Part shown: positions 1-11,359 of the stretch, piece after piece | Position numbering within the stretch: position 1 is the first letter of the stretch | Layout of the letters: each line of letters starts with the position of its first letter | Origin: Kudoa neothunni | Taxonomy: Eukaryota > Cnidaria | NCBI GenBank assembly: GCA_964304625.1 | Contig: OZ199838.1 | Location: 13,020,001 to 13,084,000, forward strand | DNA length: 64,000 bases | Direction: 5' to 3' | Program-made: the position numbers and the translations under genes | The notes under the pieces: model-generated | The model's database searches: none | The model's input: only the letters and a program-made list of their open reading frames with translations | Told to the model about the DNA's origin: nothing

Positions 1-408
1 AATATTGAAGATAGTGTAAATTTAATGCAAGCTACTTTGCCCTCTTCAAATAAAGGTCCTATAACCGATATTCCTGTTAAATTACTTCAGTATACCGCTA
101 AGCAAAACTATAGACAGAAACAAAATTTGAAATCTCTCAATAATTCGTATCTAATAGCATTTTACTATGTATTCTATCTAGTGACTATTGTTTTATTGTG
201 TAGAATGGCTATGAGAAAAAATAGACAACCATTACCAGTACCGAATGAGCACAATCCAATGTGCTATCCACCCGAAGATGATTGCATGATAAATAGTTCA
301 ATTGTATTTGCTCCTGTAGACACGGAAATCACCAACTCAGCCGATAGCAGTCAATCGTCAGCTGGTTCCATGCCAGCGCTCAAATTGATTCCTTCTGACA
401 AAAGCTAG
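1..408 (+). CDS. 3' end of a single-pass membrane protein (5' truncated by the window)
   Basis: The frame is open from base 1, so the true start lies outside the window; the first methionine here, at base 25, is internal. One hydrophobic segment at about bases 145-201 (SYLIAFYYVFYLVTIVLLC) is followed by an arginine/lysine-rich stretch (RMAMRKNR), as expected of a membrane span with a cytoplasmic tail. The tail of about 65 residues is rich in Ser, Pro and Asn, with SADSSQSSAGS near its end. I do not recognise the family. A possible polyadenylation signal AATAAA lies at 498-503. Confidence 0.6.
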   Translation, partial: NIEDSVNLMQATLPSSNKGPITDIPVKLLQYTAKQNYRQKQNLKSLNNSYLIAFYYVFYLVTIVLLCRMAMRKNRQPLPVPNEHNPMCYPPEDDCMINSSIVFAPVDTEITNSADSSQSSAGSMPALKLIPSDKS

Positions 409-656
409 ATTTAAATTGGATTGTACTTGTATTTATAAAAATTCTATCTATCTGTATATATATATATAACAATTGTTTCTATTTGGGTTTTTGCGCGAAT
501 AAACCTCCTATATTCCCATATGCGGGCTTATTAATATATTTGACGTAATAAATGCACTTTGAAAGGTACTTCATTGGTTTTAGATATAGCGGATAGGTCT
601 AAATTTGCTTTTTAATTATGAAATCGTAATGTATGTCATAACCAGATAATTTAAAG

Positions 657-1787
657 CAGCGGTTCTAAACCTCGGGTCCACGTGTGGTTCCAATAAAATC
701 TGAATCAGATTTATCATTATACACAAATTATAATTAGGTATTTTTTTAAATTAGCGTAATTATTAAAAATTTCAAGTAAACCTTTCGCTATTGTTTCTTA
801 TAAGTATTTTATATTTATTACAAACATTTTTGTGTTGCGATTTATTTTGTAATAAAAAATGTATAAACACAAAAATTATTCAATAGATTATTTGATAAAA
901 CCTAAAAATTTCCAAAAAACATTTCTTACCATTGCAGCCTATGCAATTAGAATGATTACTCCGTTTGTAACAGCCTATTATTGCAAAACTATATGTACAT
1001 GCTAGTTAACATAAAAGCAAGGTCACAAAATTGCTTATATGCGTGTCGCTCCTTTAAATTCGTTGTCAGAATTCTGTGAACTCATTTATAAAAAGCGACT
1101 ACAAAAATCTCATTAAATATTCGTTTAATGTTTATTATTTATATAAAAATAAGTTTATTGCATTGTCTCACATTCTATTATATAATAGTTCATCCTTTGT
1201 TAACTCGTTAGTTTAATTCACACAATAACTAACAAAAATGGACATTTTTATAGAAAAGATATTTCGAACATTATACAAATATTTTTCACTTAGAAAGTCT
1301 TTATCGATTTTAGTTTTAAACATTTAACTATGTAGATATTATAAGTCACCAAATTTCATTAAATATTTTATTTAAAAATATTATGCGTCATTATCTATAC
1401 CCAGTTGGAATTTTAATAATTCTTAATAAAGTTACTCAGAAGGATTTCATAGTTGTAAATGTTATTTAATGCATATTTTAAAACAAAACCACTACATAAT
1501 TAATTTACGTACTAAATATTTTAATAAACTCGGAGATATTAGATAAATAATTTAAATTGAACTAATATTAAAATTATAGAAAATTTTATTTTTATTTTTT
1601 TAAATAAATAAATAAATAATTTAACAACAACTTTAAATATTATCTGTCCACTAAAGTGCACAATGGGAACGAAAGGGTTAAAATATTTACATATATGATT
1701 GAATTATGCATTAAAACAAAATGGGGTTTCTAGTAAGTTCATTCAACACACAGGTGATACGCAGGGAAGAAAGGTTAAAAATTACTG
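657..1787. mobile_element. hAT-type non-autonomous DNA transposon, copy 1 of a 1.1-kb family
   Basis: The left end reads CAGCGGTTCTAAACC and the right end, reverse-complemented, CAGTAATTTTTAACC, a degenerate hAT-style terminal inverted repeat. The flanks are near-identical 8-bp duplications, ATTTAAAG (649-656) and GTTTAAAG (1788-1795). No transposase is seen inside. A second copy lies at 52196-53251; the two share long stretches such as CTAAAAATTTCCAAAA and GATTAGAATGATTACTCC-like blocks in the same order. Confidence 0.75.
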
Positions 1788-1795
1788 GTTTAAAG

Positions 1796-2147
1796 CCCTG
1801 TAATAGTGGGAGTGTCCTTAGATCTCGTGAAAACCATCTGTTAGGTTGAGCTTTCGGAAATTCAATTTAATATACATGTTGAAACTTTATTTTATATGAT
1901 TTTATGGATTAATTAGATTGATATTAAAGTGTTGCGCAATTTTTTTAGACAAGAATTTATTAAATTATATGTCGACGAAAGAGATATTAATTTGAGCCAT
2001 AAAAATTAACTATCGTAAGTGGTTATCGTCTACCTAAATAAATTTTGATGTTTTATGATCTCCCTAAAATAATCTTAATTTTGAGTTCGTTTGTCATAAT
2101 CGTTAAACGTAAGAAGTCTAAACATAAATTTGATTTGAATCTTTTAG
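1796..2147. other. Spacer between two transposons
   Basis: AT-rich sequence of about 350 bp between a hAT element and a piggyBac-like element. I see no coding exon, RNA gene or clear repeat. Confidence 0.5.
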
Positions 2148-2863
2148 CATTCTGAGTGGCTGAAAAATTTACACCCCCAAATAAAATTAGGGTAGAAATC
2201 TACCCCACATTTTTATTCGATAAAATTGTCTCAAATAAAAGTAATCATTAATTGGCCATATCTGAGAAAAATTTACCAGGCAAAATTGGAATAAATGATC
2301 AATTATTAAAGTCATTTTCTATCTACGCAAGCGTACATATTTTTGTTGTTATGTTTTTTTGAAGTACGGCTGTATTTACAGGTTTATTTCTGCGTTTTTT
2401 AGTTTTAAAGTTAATTCTAGTTTTTTTATTTCTGCTAATTAATTTATCTTATTTTAAACAAGGCAAAGCAACTGTGCGCAGAAAAACAGAATGATGACAA
2501 ACAGTGATTATTTCATCAAACAGTTATATCTTATATTTTTTGAATGCTCTATACAACACAAAACTAATCAAACTGATGAATAGTCATCATATTTTGAATA
2601 ATTGGTATAAGAATCATCATAATATGAGAAACTATCGTTGTATTCGGGAGAGAATGACATGCCTGTATCGACATTGTGCATACGGGTAGGAATCATGTGT
2701 ATAGTTTCTCGTTATTTATTCATTATTTACTCGATAAAAGTTCCGTATATTTTTAAAAATTACATGTATCAATATTTTAATTAATTTTATGAAAGAAAAA
2801 TGCGGGGTAGACTTCTACCCCGTTTTTATTTGGAGGGTGTAAATTTTTCAGCTACTTAGAAGG
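2148..2863. mobile_element. piggyBac-like non-autonomous element (716 bp)
   Basis: Inverted ends of about 32 bp pair: left CATTCTGAGTGGCTGAAAAA and right, reverse-complemented, CCTTCTAAGTAGCTGAAAAA, both continuing into TTTACACCC. The right flank is TTAA (2864-2867) and the left flank TTAG (2144-2147), so the TTAA target duplication has one change. Just inside each end is a short palindrome (GGGTAGAAATCTACCC left, GGGGTAGACTTCTACCCC right). A 61-codon open frame inside resembles no transposase and is probably chance. Confidence 0.7.
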
Positions 2864-3116
2864 TTAAGGAAGTTTTAATAGTTTGTCCAGTTTAACAAAT
2901 TTTCTCAGTAAATTTGTATACATAAATAAATAGTTATACGTACTGTTATATGTAGTGTATTAATTGGATATTATTAGCATCCTATAAAAAGGGTTATTAC
3001 TATTTCGTGGTTTCGATTGTACATTGTGTTCTGTGGCGTGTTCGCATCATTCTATGGCTGAAGTTAACACGTACATTTTCATTAAATGCTATCCATTAAA
3101 AATAATTATCTCGTAA

Positions 3117-4659
3117 TACAATATTTCAAGACCTAAATGCAACCAGTGCGCGCGGATAACCGTTATGTCGAATCAAAATGCAACCTTTAATTAAACAACT
3201 TTTTACTTTAAAATTTAATCTGTATCACACTAAGATGTTATTTGACAATTATAAATGACTAATTATATTAGATCGAATAATTTTTTGAACATTGAAGTCT
3301 ATCTATATTTATAACACATATAGGAATTAAATCTTTTATTCATTTTTGTCATCGATCTAATCACAGTGTCAGATTTTTAATACTTACGCTTCTCAAATAT
3401 GTATTTTTTTAATGTAAGATTTTGCTGTTTTTTTTAAATACCACTTTTAAATTTGTAATCTTATTTAAATGAATATACAAAAATTCAATATTAAACGGCA
3501 CCAGTTTGAAGTTCATGTTTTTGACACAACGTAAAATTGATCTAACTGTTAATTACTTCGGAATTAATACATACCGCGAAATAGGATTCTACATGATTCG
3601 CATAATTTTGTAGCTGGTCACTAGAAACTCCATCCGAGCTGGATATGATTGGGTTTCTCAATTCCTCCTGATTGGATGGTTCTTTGTTTCTTACAAAGGA
3701 CTTAATTTTGTGGAAAAACTCCTCGACTGGATTGAGAAACGGAGAGTATGGTGGAAGAAATAATAACCTTTGGTTTGTGGCTTGAATTTGGTCCCTTACA
3801 AAATCTGTTTTATGGAATCTCACGTTGTCCATAATAAATAAGGCGGTATCAACATCGCTGCGGGTTAAATCGCCAAATAGTTCATCTATGAAAATGGAAA
3901 AACTTGTTGGTTGACAGTTCCATTTTCTACGTACGATGTCCAAACCCGTTCCGAGCTTATAACCGCTATAAGTGTAATATTTTTTGAGTAAATGCTTTTT
4001 ACTTTCAGGTTCGCTCTTGACCCTGAAAGTGCTCGTCCAAATGTTCTTCTCATTTACAGAGAGAAACTCGATTCATCTATATAGATGACAGTAGAATAAC
4101 GAGGTTTAAATTCGAGATATTGTAAAACGCATCTATGCATTTTTAAAGCAATTATTCAAAATGACAATAAATCTTTTTCTTGTTTCTATACCATTCTGAG
4201 AATTTATTCCTAGGGGTAGATGGAAAGTTTTTTTTAGGGTGCGATGAAAACCCCTTAAACAATTCGCAATAGTCTGCCGAGAAATATTGATACCAAAACA
4301 TTCTAGAAATTTTTCGGTAATATAATTCAATGTAATAGTACAATCCTCGTCTACAAGTTCGCGAATGTACAATTTGTGGGTTTCAATCAATTTAGACCGT
4401 CTGTCATCCCCTTCCTTTTTTGGTACACTTAATTCCGTATCCATCGATTTTTGCTTTAAAATGCGCCCAATAATTGATTTATGTACACCCATTTTTGGCT
4501 ATGTATTCGTTTGAGTAGTAATCCTAGAAATAATTTGAAAATATACGAAAAAGGTTATGAACTTCAGCTAGTGAAACTACCATTTGTTTTACATCGTCGC
4601 TTAAGATAACATATTTCCTTTTTTTGGCTATTATTGCATTTAGGTCTTGAAATACTGTA
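3117..4659 (-). mobile_element. Tc1/mariner-type DNA transposon
   Basis: Both ends carry a near-perfect inverted repeat of about 24 bp with the core ATTTCAAGACCTAAATGCA, next to TA dinucleotides (3117-3118 and 4658-4659), the target-site signature of this superfamily. The interior encodes a decayed transposase on the minus strand. Element length, about 1.54 kb, is normal for the group. Confidence 0.85.
3542..4600 (-). pseudogene. Tc1/IS630-type transposase, DD34E, disrupted
   Basis: The N-terminal part (4492 to 4133) carries helix-turn-helix segments (GVHKSIIGRILKQ; INISRQTIANCLRGF). Homology continues upstream of 4492, where RKYVILSDDVKQMVVSLAEV is read in another frame. The catalytic half follows: the first Asp in VIYIDESSF (near 4070), the second in ALFIMDNVRFH, and the Glu in SPFLNPVEEFFHKIK. 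The last two are 34 residues apart, so the triad is DD34E. At least two frame changes between 4133 and 3943 mean one protein can no longer be read. An intron cannot account for all of them, so I call it broken. Confidence 0.8.
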
Positions 4660-5818
4660 CTAAACATTCCTTAGATTTACTACAGAGAAACCCACAGATA
4701 AAATACGCAGAAATAATTAAACTGATTAAAATACATTAAAAGGAAGTTATTCTTTTAATTTTAAAAGATTAACGTATATGGTTAAAATTTTCTTTTTATT
4801 GAAGATAACATTCATCAAGATTGATTTTTTATCAAATACTTGTTGTAAAGAGGTTAATAGTATAATTTAAAATTTATCAAAATGGAAATTATTGAAAACG
4901 AAATTACAATATTACTTGAAGTAACCAGAAAAAATCAACTTTATATTTTTTCGTTTTTATTATTTCCTTTTGCAATAAAAATGCCAATAACTAAAATAAA
5001 GGATGAATTAAATTTAGAAGAACGAATAGATAGATTAATTCGATAATGTTTGCCAGATTTTTCTGGAATGTATGTTTTCATGCGTTCATAAGCAAATATT
5101 TTGATTTTCAAACTTTTATTTATGTGTGGCTCCTGAAGTAGAAATATTGTTTTCCATCATCAGTATTTGACTTAACCGGTCATATTGTTTGCTGACAAAA
5201 TTCATTTGGGGTATAAATCTACTCCATTTTATTTAGAAAGTAAACAGGTTAATTTAAAGGATTCATACGTGTGTATATTTTTTAAACATGTTCTATAACA
5301 AATCCTCCCCAACTTTTGCGAAGCTTTGAAATCCGCGTAAATAATGTAATAAATAGGAGTTGTTAGGATTCATAATACAATTGCACACGCATACGTATAA
5401 AAAATAAATTGTTGAATAACAACAAGAATTAATATTATCACCCTCCCCTAGAGTGATATTACAGCTAAAGAATTTTCCGCACTTTATTATTTTTAGCTCC
5501 TTCCTTAAATTACGAATAGCAAATACTAATGAAACTCATTAGACTTAAATGATAAGTTTTAAGTTAATCTTACCTATATACTCTGCTTGGAAAATTGACT
5601 GACAAGACCGAATTTATTTTTTCAATAGCTATTATTCCTCATATTAATTTATGGTTTAAATGTAATCTTGTAAATTCTAATGCATATTGCGTGCAGGACT
5701 TGACTTTGATTTTTTTAAATTGGTTCCAATAGAGAGCTAGAAAGCAAACAAATAAAAACATAAAACAGTGCTTATGGTTTAAGCATCACTATGTTACAAT
5801 ATAAAAATTGAGGATTCA
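4660..5818. other. Spacer with a small open frame and a repeat fragment
   Basis: Bases 4882-5046 form a 54-codon frame (starts MEIIENEITILLEV, ends NLEERIDRLIR) of acidic, coding-like make-up but no known family. Bases about 5180-5240 hold a repeat fragment (TTGGGGTATAAATCT, then ATTTTATTTAGAAAG) that recurs inverted at about 58738-58795. Nothing else is recognised. Confidence 0.3.
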
Positions 5819-6573
5819 TTAATCAGATGAACTGTCATCGTCATCGCATTCGAATTTGGTAGCACGATAAAGATGATGGTTATAGTGAACATAGTTGGGA
5901 TTATTGCTTGATAAAATATTGACGTCGGTCGAAGATGATGGAAAAGATAGTGATGAAATGTTCTTATTGGAGTGTGAATTGTTATTCTATATAAACTGGA
6001 ATCTATGTGTACACGTTTTAAAAATTATACCTTAAGAATAGTTGTTAGATCAGGATTATTTATAGTAGTATTGAATGATTCGTCACTAGGTACAACCGAT
6101 AAAAATAGACAGGGGCACAATGCAGCAGAAATTACATAATTTGTTCAATAAATGCATTGCTGGAATCCACATCAATGTGGCTTGAGTCTTCTGGGGTATT
6201 TAAACAGGTTTCAATTAACTCTTTGCCACTCTCCGAAGTTAACATCGGTTTGAGCTTGTCTGTAGCATAAGTATAAACATGACCCGAATCCGATGCCAAT
6301 AAAACCATTGCTTGCGAGTTGGTCAACATGTGTAATTCATACACCTACACAATTCCAGCACGATATTTATAATTGGATAATGGTACAGCTGATATTGTAC
6401 CTTTTTAATAATGTTAGTTTTCCTTTTGCTAAAAGTCACTTTACGCCGATTTGGACATTCGATGAACTTTAGCTGGATTTTTTGTTTTCCTTTCGTTTTT
6501 TTCTTTCCCACATCTACAATAACATAATTTATTATTGCTATGGAATTAATAGGTAACAACAGCTAGAGTTCAT
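5819..6573 (-). CDS. SRF: Serum response factor homologue (MADS-box transcription factor)
   Basis: Five exons assemble in frame into 186 residues: 6573-6558, 6513-6401, 6344-6136, 6085-6031 and 5986-5819, with introns of 44, 56, 50 and 44 bp. The MADS box is plain: GKKKTKGKQKIQLKFIE, VTFSKRKTNIIKK, then across an intron VYELHMLTNSQAMVLLASDS, followed by the SRF-type extension GHVYTYATDKLKPML and SGKELIETCLNTP. SRF dimers bind CArG boxes and drive cytoskeletal and growth genes. Almost nothing precedes the MADS box, whereas typical animal SRFs have a long N-terminus and a long transactivation tail. The tail here is about 70 residues and ends in an acidic run ECDDDDSSSD. The first exon (MNSSCY) and its intron with donor GTTACC are the least certain part. 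Confidence 0.88.
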
Positions 6574-8304
6574 TGGAATGCAAACGGTAGCGTTCGTAAC
6601 CCTTGATAAAACGACTGCAACCGATTAAAGTTCCATTACAGTTTTCCTCTTTGAAGTTTTGTTTTTGTATAGTTATTTGGCTTAGATAATACATTAACTA
6701 TTTATCGGTTACTCTTACGATACTGCACTTAATGTATGTGGTTTTCTAATTATTTACGCTTTAAGTTTATTTTCTCTTCTAAATTTATTTATTTATTTTG
6801 TAAATGATCAAACAATAAGAAATTTTTTCAATTTGTTTTTAAATTTTACGAAAGTTTATTTTTTATTGCATTCATCAAATCTTTAAATCCCGCTATATAA
6901 AACAAGTACGTATTTAATTATTGGGACTTCAAGTTCGACAACTGATTTGCAAGTGTGTTTATTGCAAATATAACAAAATCTTTAGAAATTTATGTTAATT
7001 TAACAAAACACAATTTAATGTGTACTTCTTGCTCAAAAAGTTAAGTTAATTGGCCGATATCTGGCGTTATTGAGAGATCAAGTGCTAATGTTAATCCTTC
7101 CTGTCCACAGCGGGATATTACGTAGCCTCAAAAATAACTATTTGGTTTATAACTCATAGAAACCTTATTTATCTATTATAATATTTTTTTTTGCTTCTTA
7201 ATAAATTTTAAACAAAATGAGGTTTAAATTTATGTTTTTAAGATAAAAAATATTGCCGCACAAAATGGCGCCTTAACAAAAATTTGTGTTAACGTTCGAA
7301 TATCGCTGTCTGATTTAGTTATATTGTTTATTTAATTATTTTTCATATTTTTATATTAATAGTGTAATTATACTATGATTATAAATGTTAAATTTTTACT
7401 GTGGTATGATTGTTTGGAGATTTGCGAAAGTTAATCCCACAATATTATGTTAATCTTGCGACGGTGGCAGATTGGTTGTACAATATTTCAGGTTAGTTAT
7501 TCAGTTATGTAAGATAAAAATGTAACAAATTGTGGTATAAGAAATCAGCAAGCAGCATACATACGAAGTCTCGCTTCAATGTGATACAAAATCCGATTAT
7601 ATTATATCGACAACCAACGAAAATTGTTTTCGAATGTGTGATTGATCTTTGGTAGCATCATGATACGTGCTAAAATTTTTTTTTTGAAAGTCCAGACTTA
7701 GATTATGGATCATGTCTACAAAACTATTATCATGGTTTGAAGTTGAACGATTTTAAGCCGCGTGCTTGTTCTTATGTAAAAAATGATGCGGTTGACAATA
7801 TTTTTTGTAACAAAGTGCATGAAAATTCAGTTTAATTTTGGATTTCATTAGCTCAACTCAATATTATAAATTAATTTATCGAGCTGTAAGCGCAATAAAA
7901 TTCCCTCAACATTGTTTTTTTCTGGGTTCAATGAGTGACCCCACATCGGCATCGGATGAATTTTTTTGCGCTCAGCAATACTCAGTACGGGGAGGATTAA
8001 CTTTCCACTGAATTTGATATTGGCAGGCATGACATTTTTATAACAATTAAACTTGGTGTTTTCGTTGGAAACTCGCGAATTAAGTGGTGAAATTTAATTC
8101 AATTCAATTTTAGCCTATAAATACCATTTTTCAACTAAACATCATTTTCTCTAAATAATTTAGAGAGAAACGCATACAACTAAAACGAAACGAATGGTAA
8201 TGGGGTTTTTAATAAGCTGATTTTAATATTTAAAATAAGAAATTTATTTTAGATATAAGAATTAAATAAATTATTCAACGATGTAATTGAACCAATTATT
8301 GGCG
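6574..8304. other. AT-rich intergenic region upstream of SRF
   Basis: No gene is assigned. Bases about 7697-7834 (+) read as a 45-codon frame of coding-like composition (DYGSCLQNYYHGLKLNDF), and 8030-7848 (-) gives a 60-residue frame (MPANIKFSGKLILPVLSIAE). Neither resembles a known family and each could be a transposon remnant. The first few hundred bases presumably hold the SRF promoter, but I see no defined element. Confidence 0.3.
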
Positions 8305-8525
8305 GGGCTATTCGCATGGTAAATTTTCATCCTAAACGGCATGATGTGTGCGCGTTGCAATTTTACATCTCATCAACCTTGATTCACAAGCTTTATAAAA
8401 ATATAATCTTTTAGTATCTTCTATATTTAATAATTTCTGGACTGTCGATTCTTTTCTAGGGTCAGAAATAATTAAATATAATCAAAACTAGTGTCACCTG
8501 AATATTACTTATCATGAAAATAGCC
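8305..8525 (+). repeat. Palindromic MITE family, copy A
   Basis: One of five copies of a repeat of about 220 bp. The outer inverted ends are GGGGCTATTCGCATG and CATGAAAATAGCC. An internal palindrome has arms at 8421-8440 (CTATATTTAATAATTTCTGG) and 8461-8482 (TCAGAAATAATTAAATATA). A CpG-rich block (TGTGCGCGTTGC) lies near the left end. Confidence 0.65.
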
Positions 8526-8905
8526 ACTTTTAATTCTTAATGTTAATTAATTTTGTATAGTAAATTCGTAATTACATCAAATAATTAAAAATCTTTTTTT
8601 TCTCAACAGTTTTAATATAAATTTTCTCGAGTGGTTAAAATACATTTTTATTAATTTGGAAGCATAAGCAAATTTTTTGAATACCTCTCTAGAATGTTTG
8701 ATGGAAGAAAACCAATTCATTTTGAATCGCACTTAAAATCCTTGATATATATTAAATGCAATGGTTAAAAATATTACCTTTATTCGATCTCACCGTTTTT
8801 TGAAAAATTATATTTTACACAGTACGCAAAGAAAAATGTGAGAGAGTAGTTGAAAAATAATATACCAATAAGTGATAAATAGATTACCAATGAACAAATA
8901 ACACG
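8526..8905. other. Short AT-rich spacer
   Basis: About 380 bp between a MITE and the 3' end of the SLC3A-like gene. No feature recognised. Confidence 0.5.
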
Positions 8906-10485
8906 TTAATTTTCCTTCAGGGTTGCCACTAACAGAACTAAATCGAAGGGGCCGATTTCCAAAGTGGTATTGACGTAGCCATCTGAAACGATGTGACTGG
9001 AGATTATTTTTGAGTTTTGGGAAAGAAGTATTTCGTCGATGATCAACTGTTTTCCAGTCAAATCATCCAGGTTCATATTCGAAAGAGTGGCGTTATTGGG
9101 GTTTGCCATTAATAGCAATCTACTTGTGGGCGATATTTTTCGTACAAAAGCCACCAATTTATCATTCAATGTCAATTTTGTCATTTCAAACCCATTCAGT
9201 TCATAATATTTAATGGAAAATGATTTTTTAACGCTCAAAAGTTGATGAATTGGTGAAGAATCATCTGTTCTCTTGGCAATCGCGTCAACAAACCCAGAGT
9301 GGTTAGTGTTAGTTAGTGGATTTGTTATCAGTTCTTCGCCAACATTCAAAATCAGATTTCCTGGCGTGAATAGAGCCATCAGTAATTGTTTATCATATCC
9401 AATTTCATTGGATGTGTTATCTTCTTGAAAATTTGTAAGATCATAATTAATTTTTTTAATTTAAGTTACTAATTTTAATTGTTAATTGTGGGGTCGCTGG
9501 GAGGGATTTTTGGTGTTTACTAGCAGCAGTGAAGATGGATAGGACCTTCCAATAGTTTTCAAAAAGATCTATCAAATTTTCAACATATGAGGCCTCACTG
9601 ACAACGTTAACAAAAATTTCATCATTAGGTCGGCGTCTGGAGTTTGATAGATCATTCAAGTTAAATTCCGCTGAATCAAGATCTAATGCGGGTATGAAGA
9701 TGATCCTTTCATCGAAGAAACCGAGATGTTCTTCGATGCGATAAAGGGCTAAGGAATCACACAAATTGACAACTAAATCTTGTTTAATTTTAGGCAAATT
9801 ATGAGAGTATACTGTGATTTTCATTAGATATGACTGAAATAGGGTCAAACGTGAATTTTCTTATATTTAATATCAGGTATTTGATAAAAGAATTTTTATA
9901 GCCACTAAGAAACTCACGCTCATTGATATCTAAAATGAAAGGTTGTAACAGTGGTTGATTATTGCTTTCGTAAAAATGAAGATCGGGCTGTAACATTGAA
10001 ATATTTCTCCATGTGGGATGATTAATTTGGACCAAACACCAATCGTCCACAAATAAATTGATGGACATGTTTAGTTGATGTGAAAATTCCATAATATTGG
10101 CTGCTGAGTTGTAGCCGATTTCATTATAGACGGCGTCAAAAGCAGTTTTAGAAATCACTAGAATTTCCACTCCTGACAAATACCAATTGTTCAGAATAAA
10201 TTGATAGTTTTTTGCGATTTCGTACAATACAGTATCATCACCGATGTAAAATCCCAAACTGTTAGAATAGTTGAACGAGTATTTTTTGTTTTGATAGTTG
10301 ATGTAATTTTGCAGCCATAATGAGTAACCAAAGCCCATCATAAACAACAAACCAAGGGCGCAAATCAAAATATAAATCCATTTTGAATTAAAAAAATAGG
10401 TACCAAATCTTCTGTTAGAACGCACGCTTCTTCTTGGTTTGTTTTCTGTGTTAATAGGTATATTTGGTTCTGGGTTGGAGGACAT
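8906..10485 (-). CDS. Type II membrane glycoprotein resembling SLC3A (4F2hc/rBAT) heavy chains
   Basis: Three exons (10485-9918, 9811-9470, 9423-8906; introns 106 and 46 bp) join in frame to 475 residues. A basic cytoplasmic N-terminus (NKPRRSVRSNRRFG) leads into one membrane span at about residues 36-57 (WIYILICALGLLFMMGFGY), so the rest is extracellular. The C-terminal part has the alpha-amylase-like pattern of SLC3A proteins (LMALFTPGNLILNVGEEL) and a final beta-domain (VAFVRKISPTSRLLLMANP). I see no amylase catalytic triad, as expected of a heavy chain. SLC3A proteins escort SLC7 amino-acid transporters to the cell surface. At 475 residues it is shorter than usual (about 530-685), and the middle is very divergent, so the family call is moderate. 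The ATG at 10485 is chosen because the frame upstream lacks another ATG. Confidence 0.55.
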
Positions 10486-11359
10486 TCGATTCAAAAATAC
10501 CACAGCAATCCTCTAAGGACTACTTTTATGTTCCGAACAAATGATTTATTTGTTGTTTCTAAATATTCACATGGAGAATATTATTAACCTTAACCATAGC
10601 TATAACCATATGGCTCTGTTACAAATAGCCGATTTTAAATACAGTTAAATAGGATCAAGTTATGATTTTTTGTGATAGAAGAAGGAGTTTATCTTGATTT
10701 TATTTACAAAGACAAATATTGGCGTATTGTGATAGAAAATAGAAAAATTTTTATTCTCCTTATTTCAAACTAATACACTCTTTTAGGTAGGAAATATTTT
10801 ACAATATTTTATCAAGAATATTATTTTCATAAATTGGCTTGTTACAATGGAAATGATTTTTAACACCTAATCACAATAAACAAATAGAAGTATTTCACCT
10901 GCACAACAAACCTCAAGAACTGAGAGACTGAGTTCGAAATAAACAAATATTGGACCTGTTTCATCTTGGTAATATAGCCGCAAAAAAACAACCAGATTTA
11001 CAGAAACTTAAGTAAATTATCAAAAGGTTGCTAGTGGCTTGTATTTTAATGGGAGACATTTCAATATAATTCAGGATAAATTCGACAAAAATTTCAACAA
11101 TAACCACAACATCGACCAAACATTGAAATAATTGTAAAATAAATAGGAATAGTTGTTTTTGTTGTGATCGCACAACAAAAAAGGGAGAAAAGCCCACTCA
11201 CCACATCATCAAACAAATCCATATAGAAAGTTTATAAGATTCATATCACTAGAGTGCTCGTATAAAGTTATATTTACTGGCGTATTCCTAAACGGAAAAA
11301 CAAAATAGAAACACCTTCGATAAAAAATAACAATTTAAAACCGGCTACACTAACAATCA
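10486..11359. other. Intergenic region between two tandem minus-strand genes
   Basis: Lies between the SLC3A-like start and the QSOX stop. A 35-codon minus-strand frame near 10864-10971 (MKQVQYLFISNSVSQFL) and a hydrophobic 78-codon frame at 10961-11197 are visible, but neither is supported by homology or by convincing splice phase. The stretch probably holds the promoter of the SLC3A-like gene and the 3' UTR of QSOX. Confidence 0.3.

Noticed and set aside
10961-11197. Hydrophobic 78-codon minus frame between SLC3A-like gene and QSOX
   Set aside because: Runs of Val, Leu and Phe arise from AT-rich antisense sequence; there is no family match and no splice phase links it to a neighbour.
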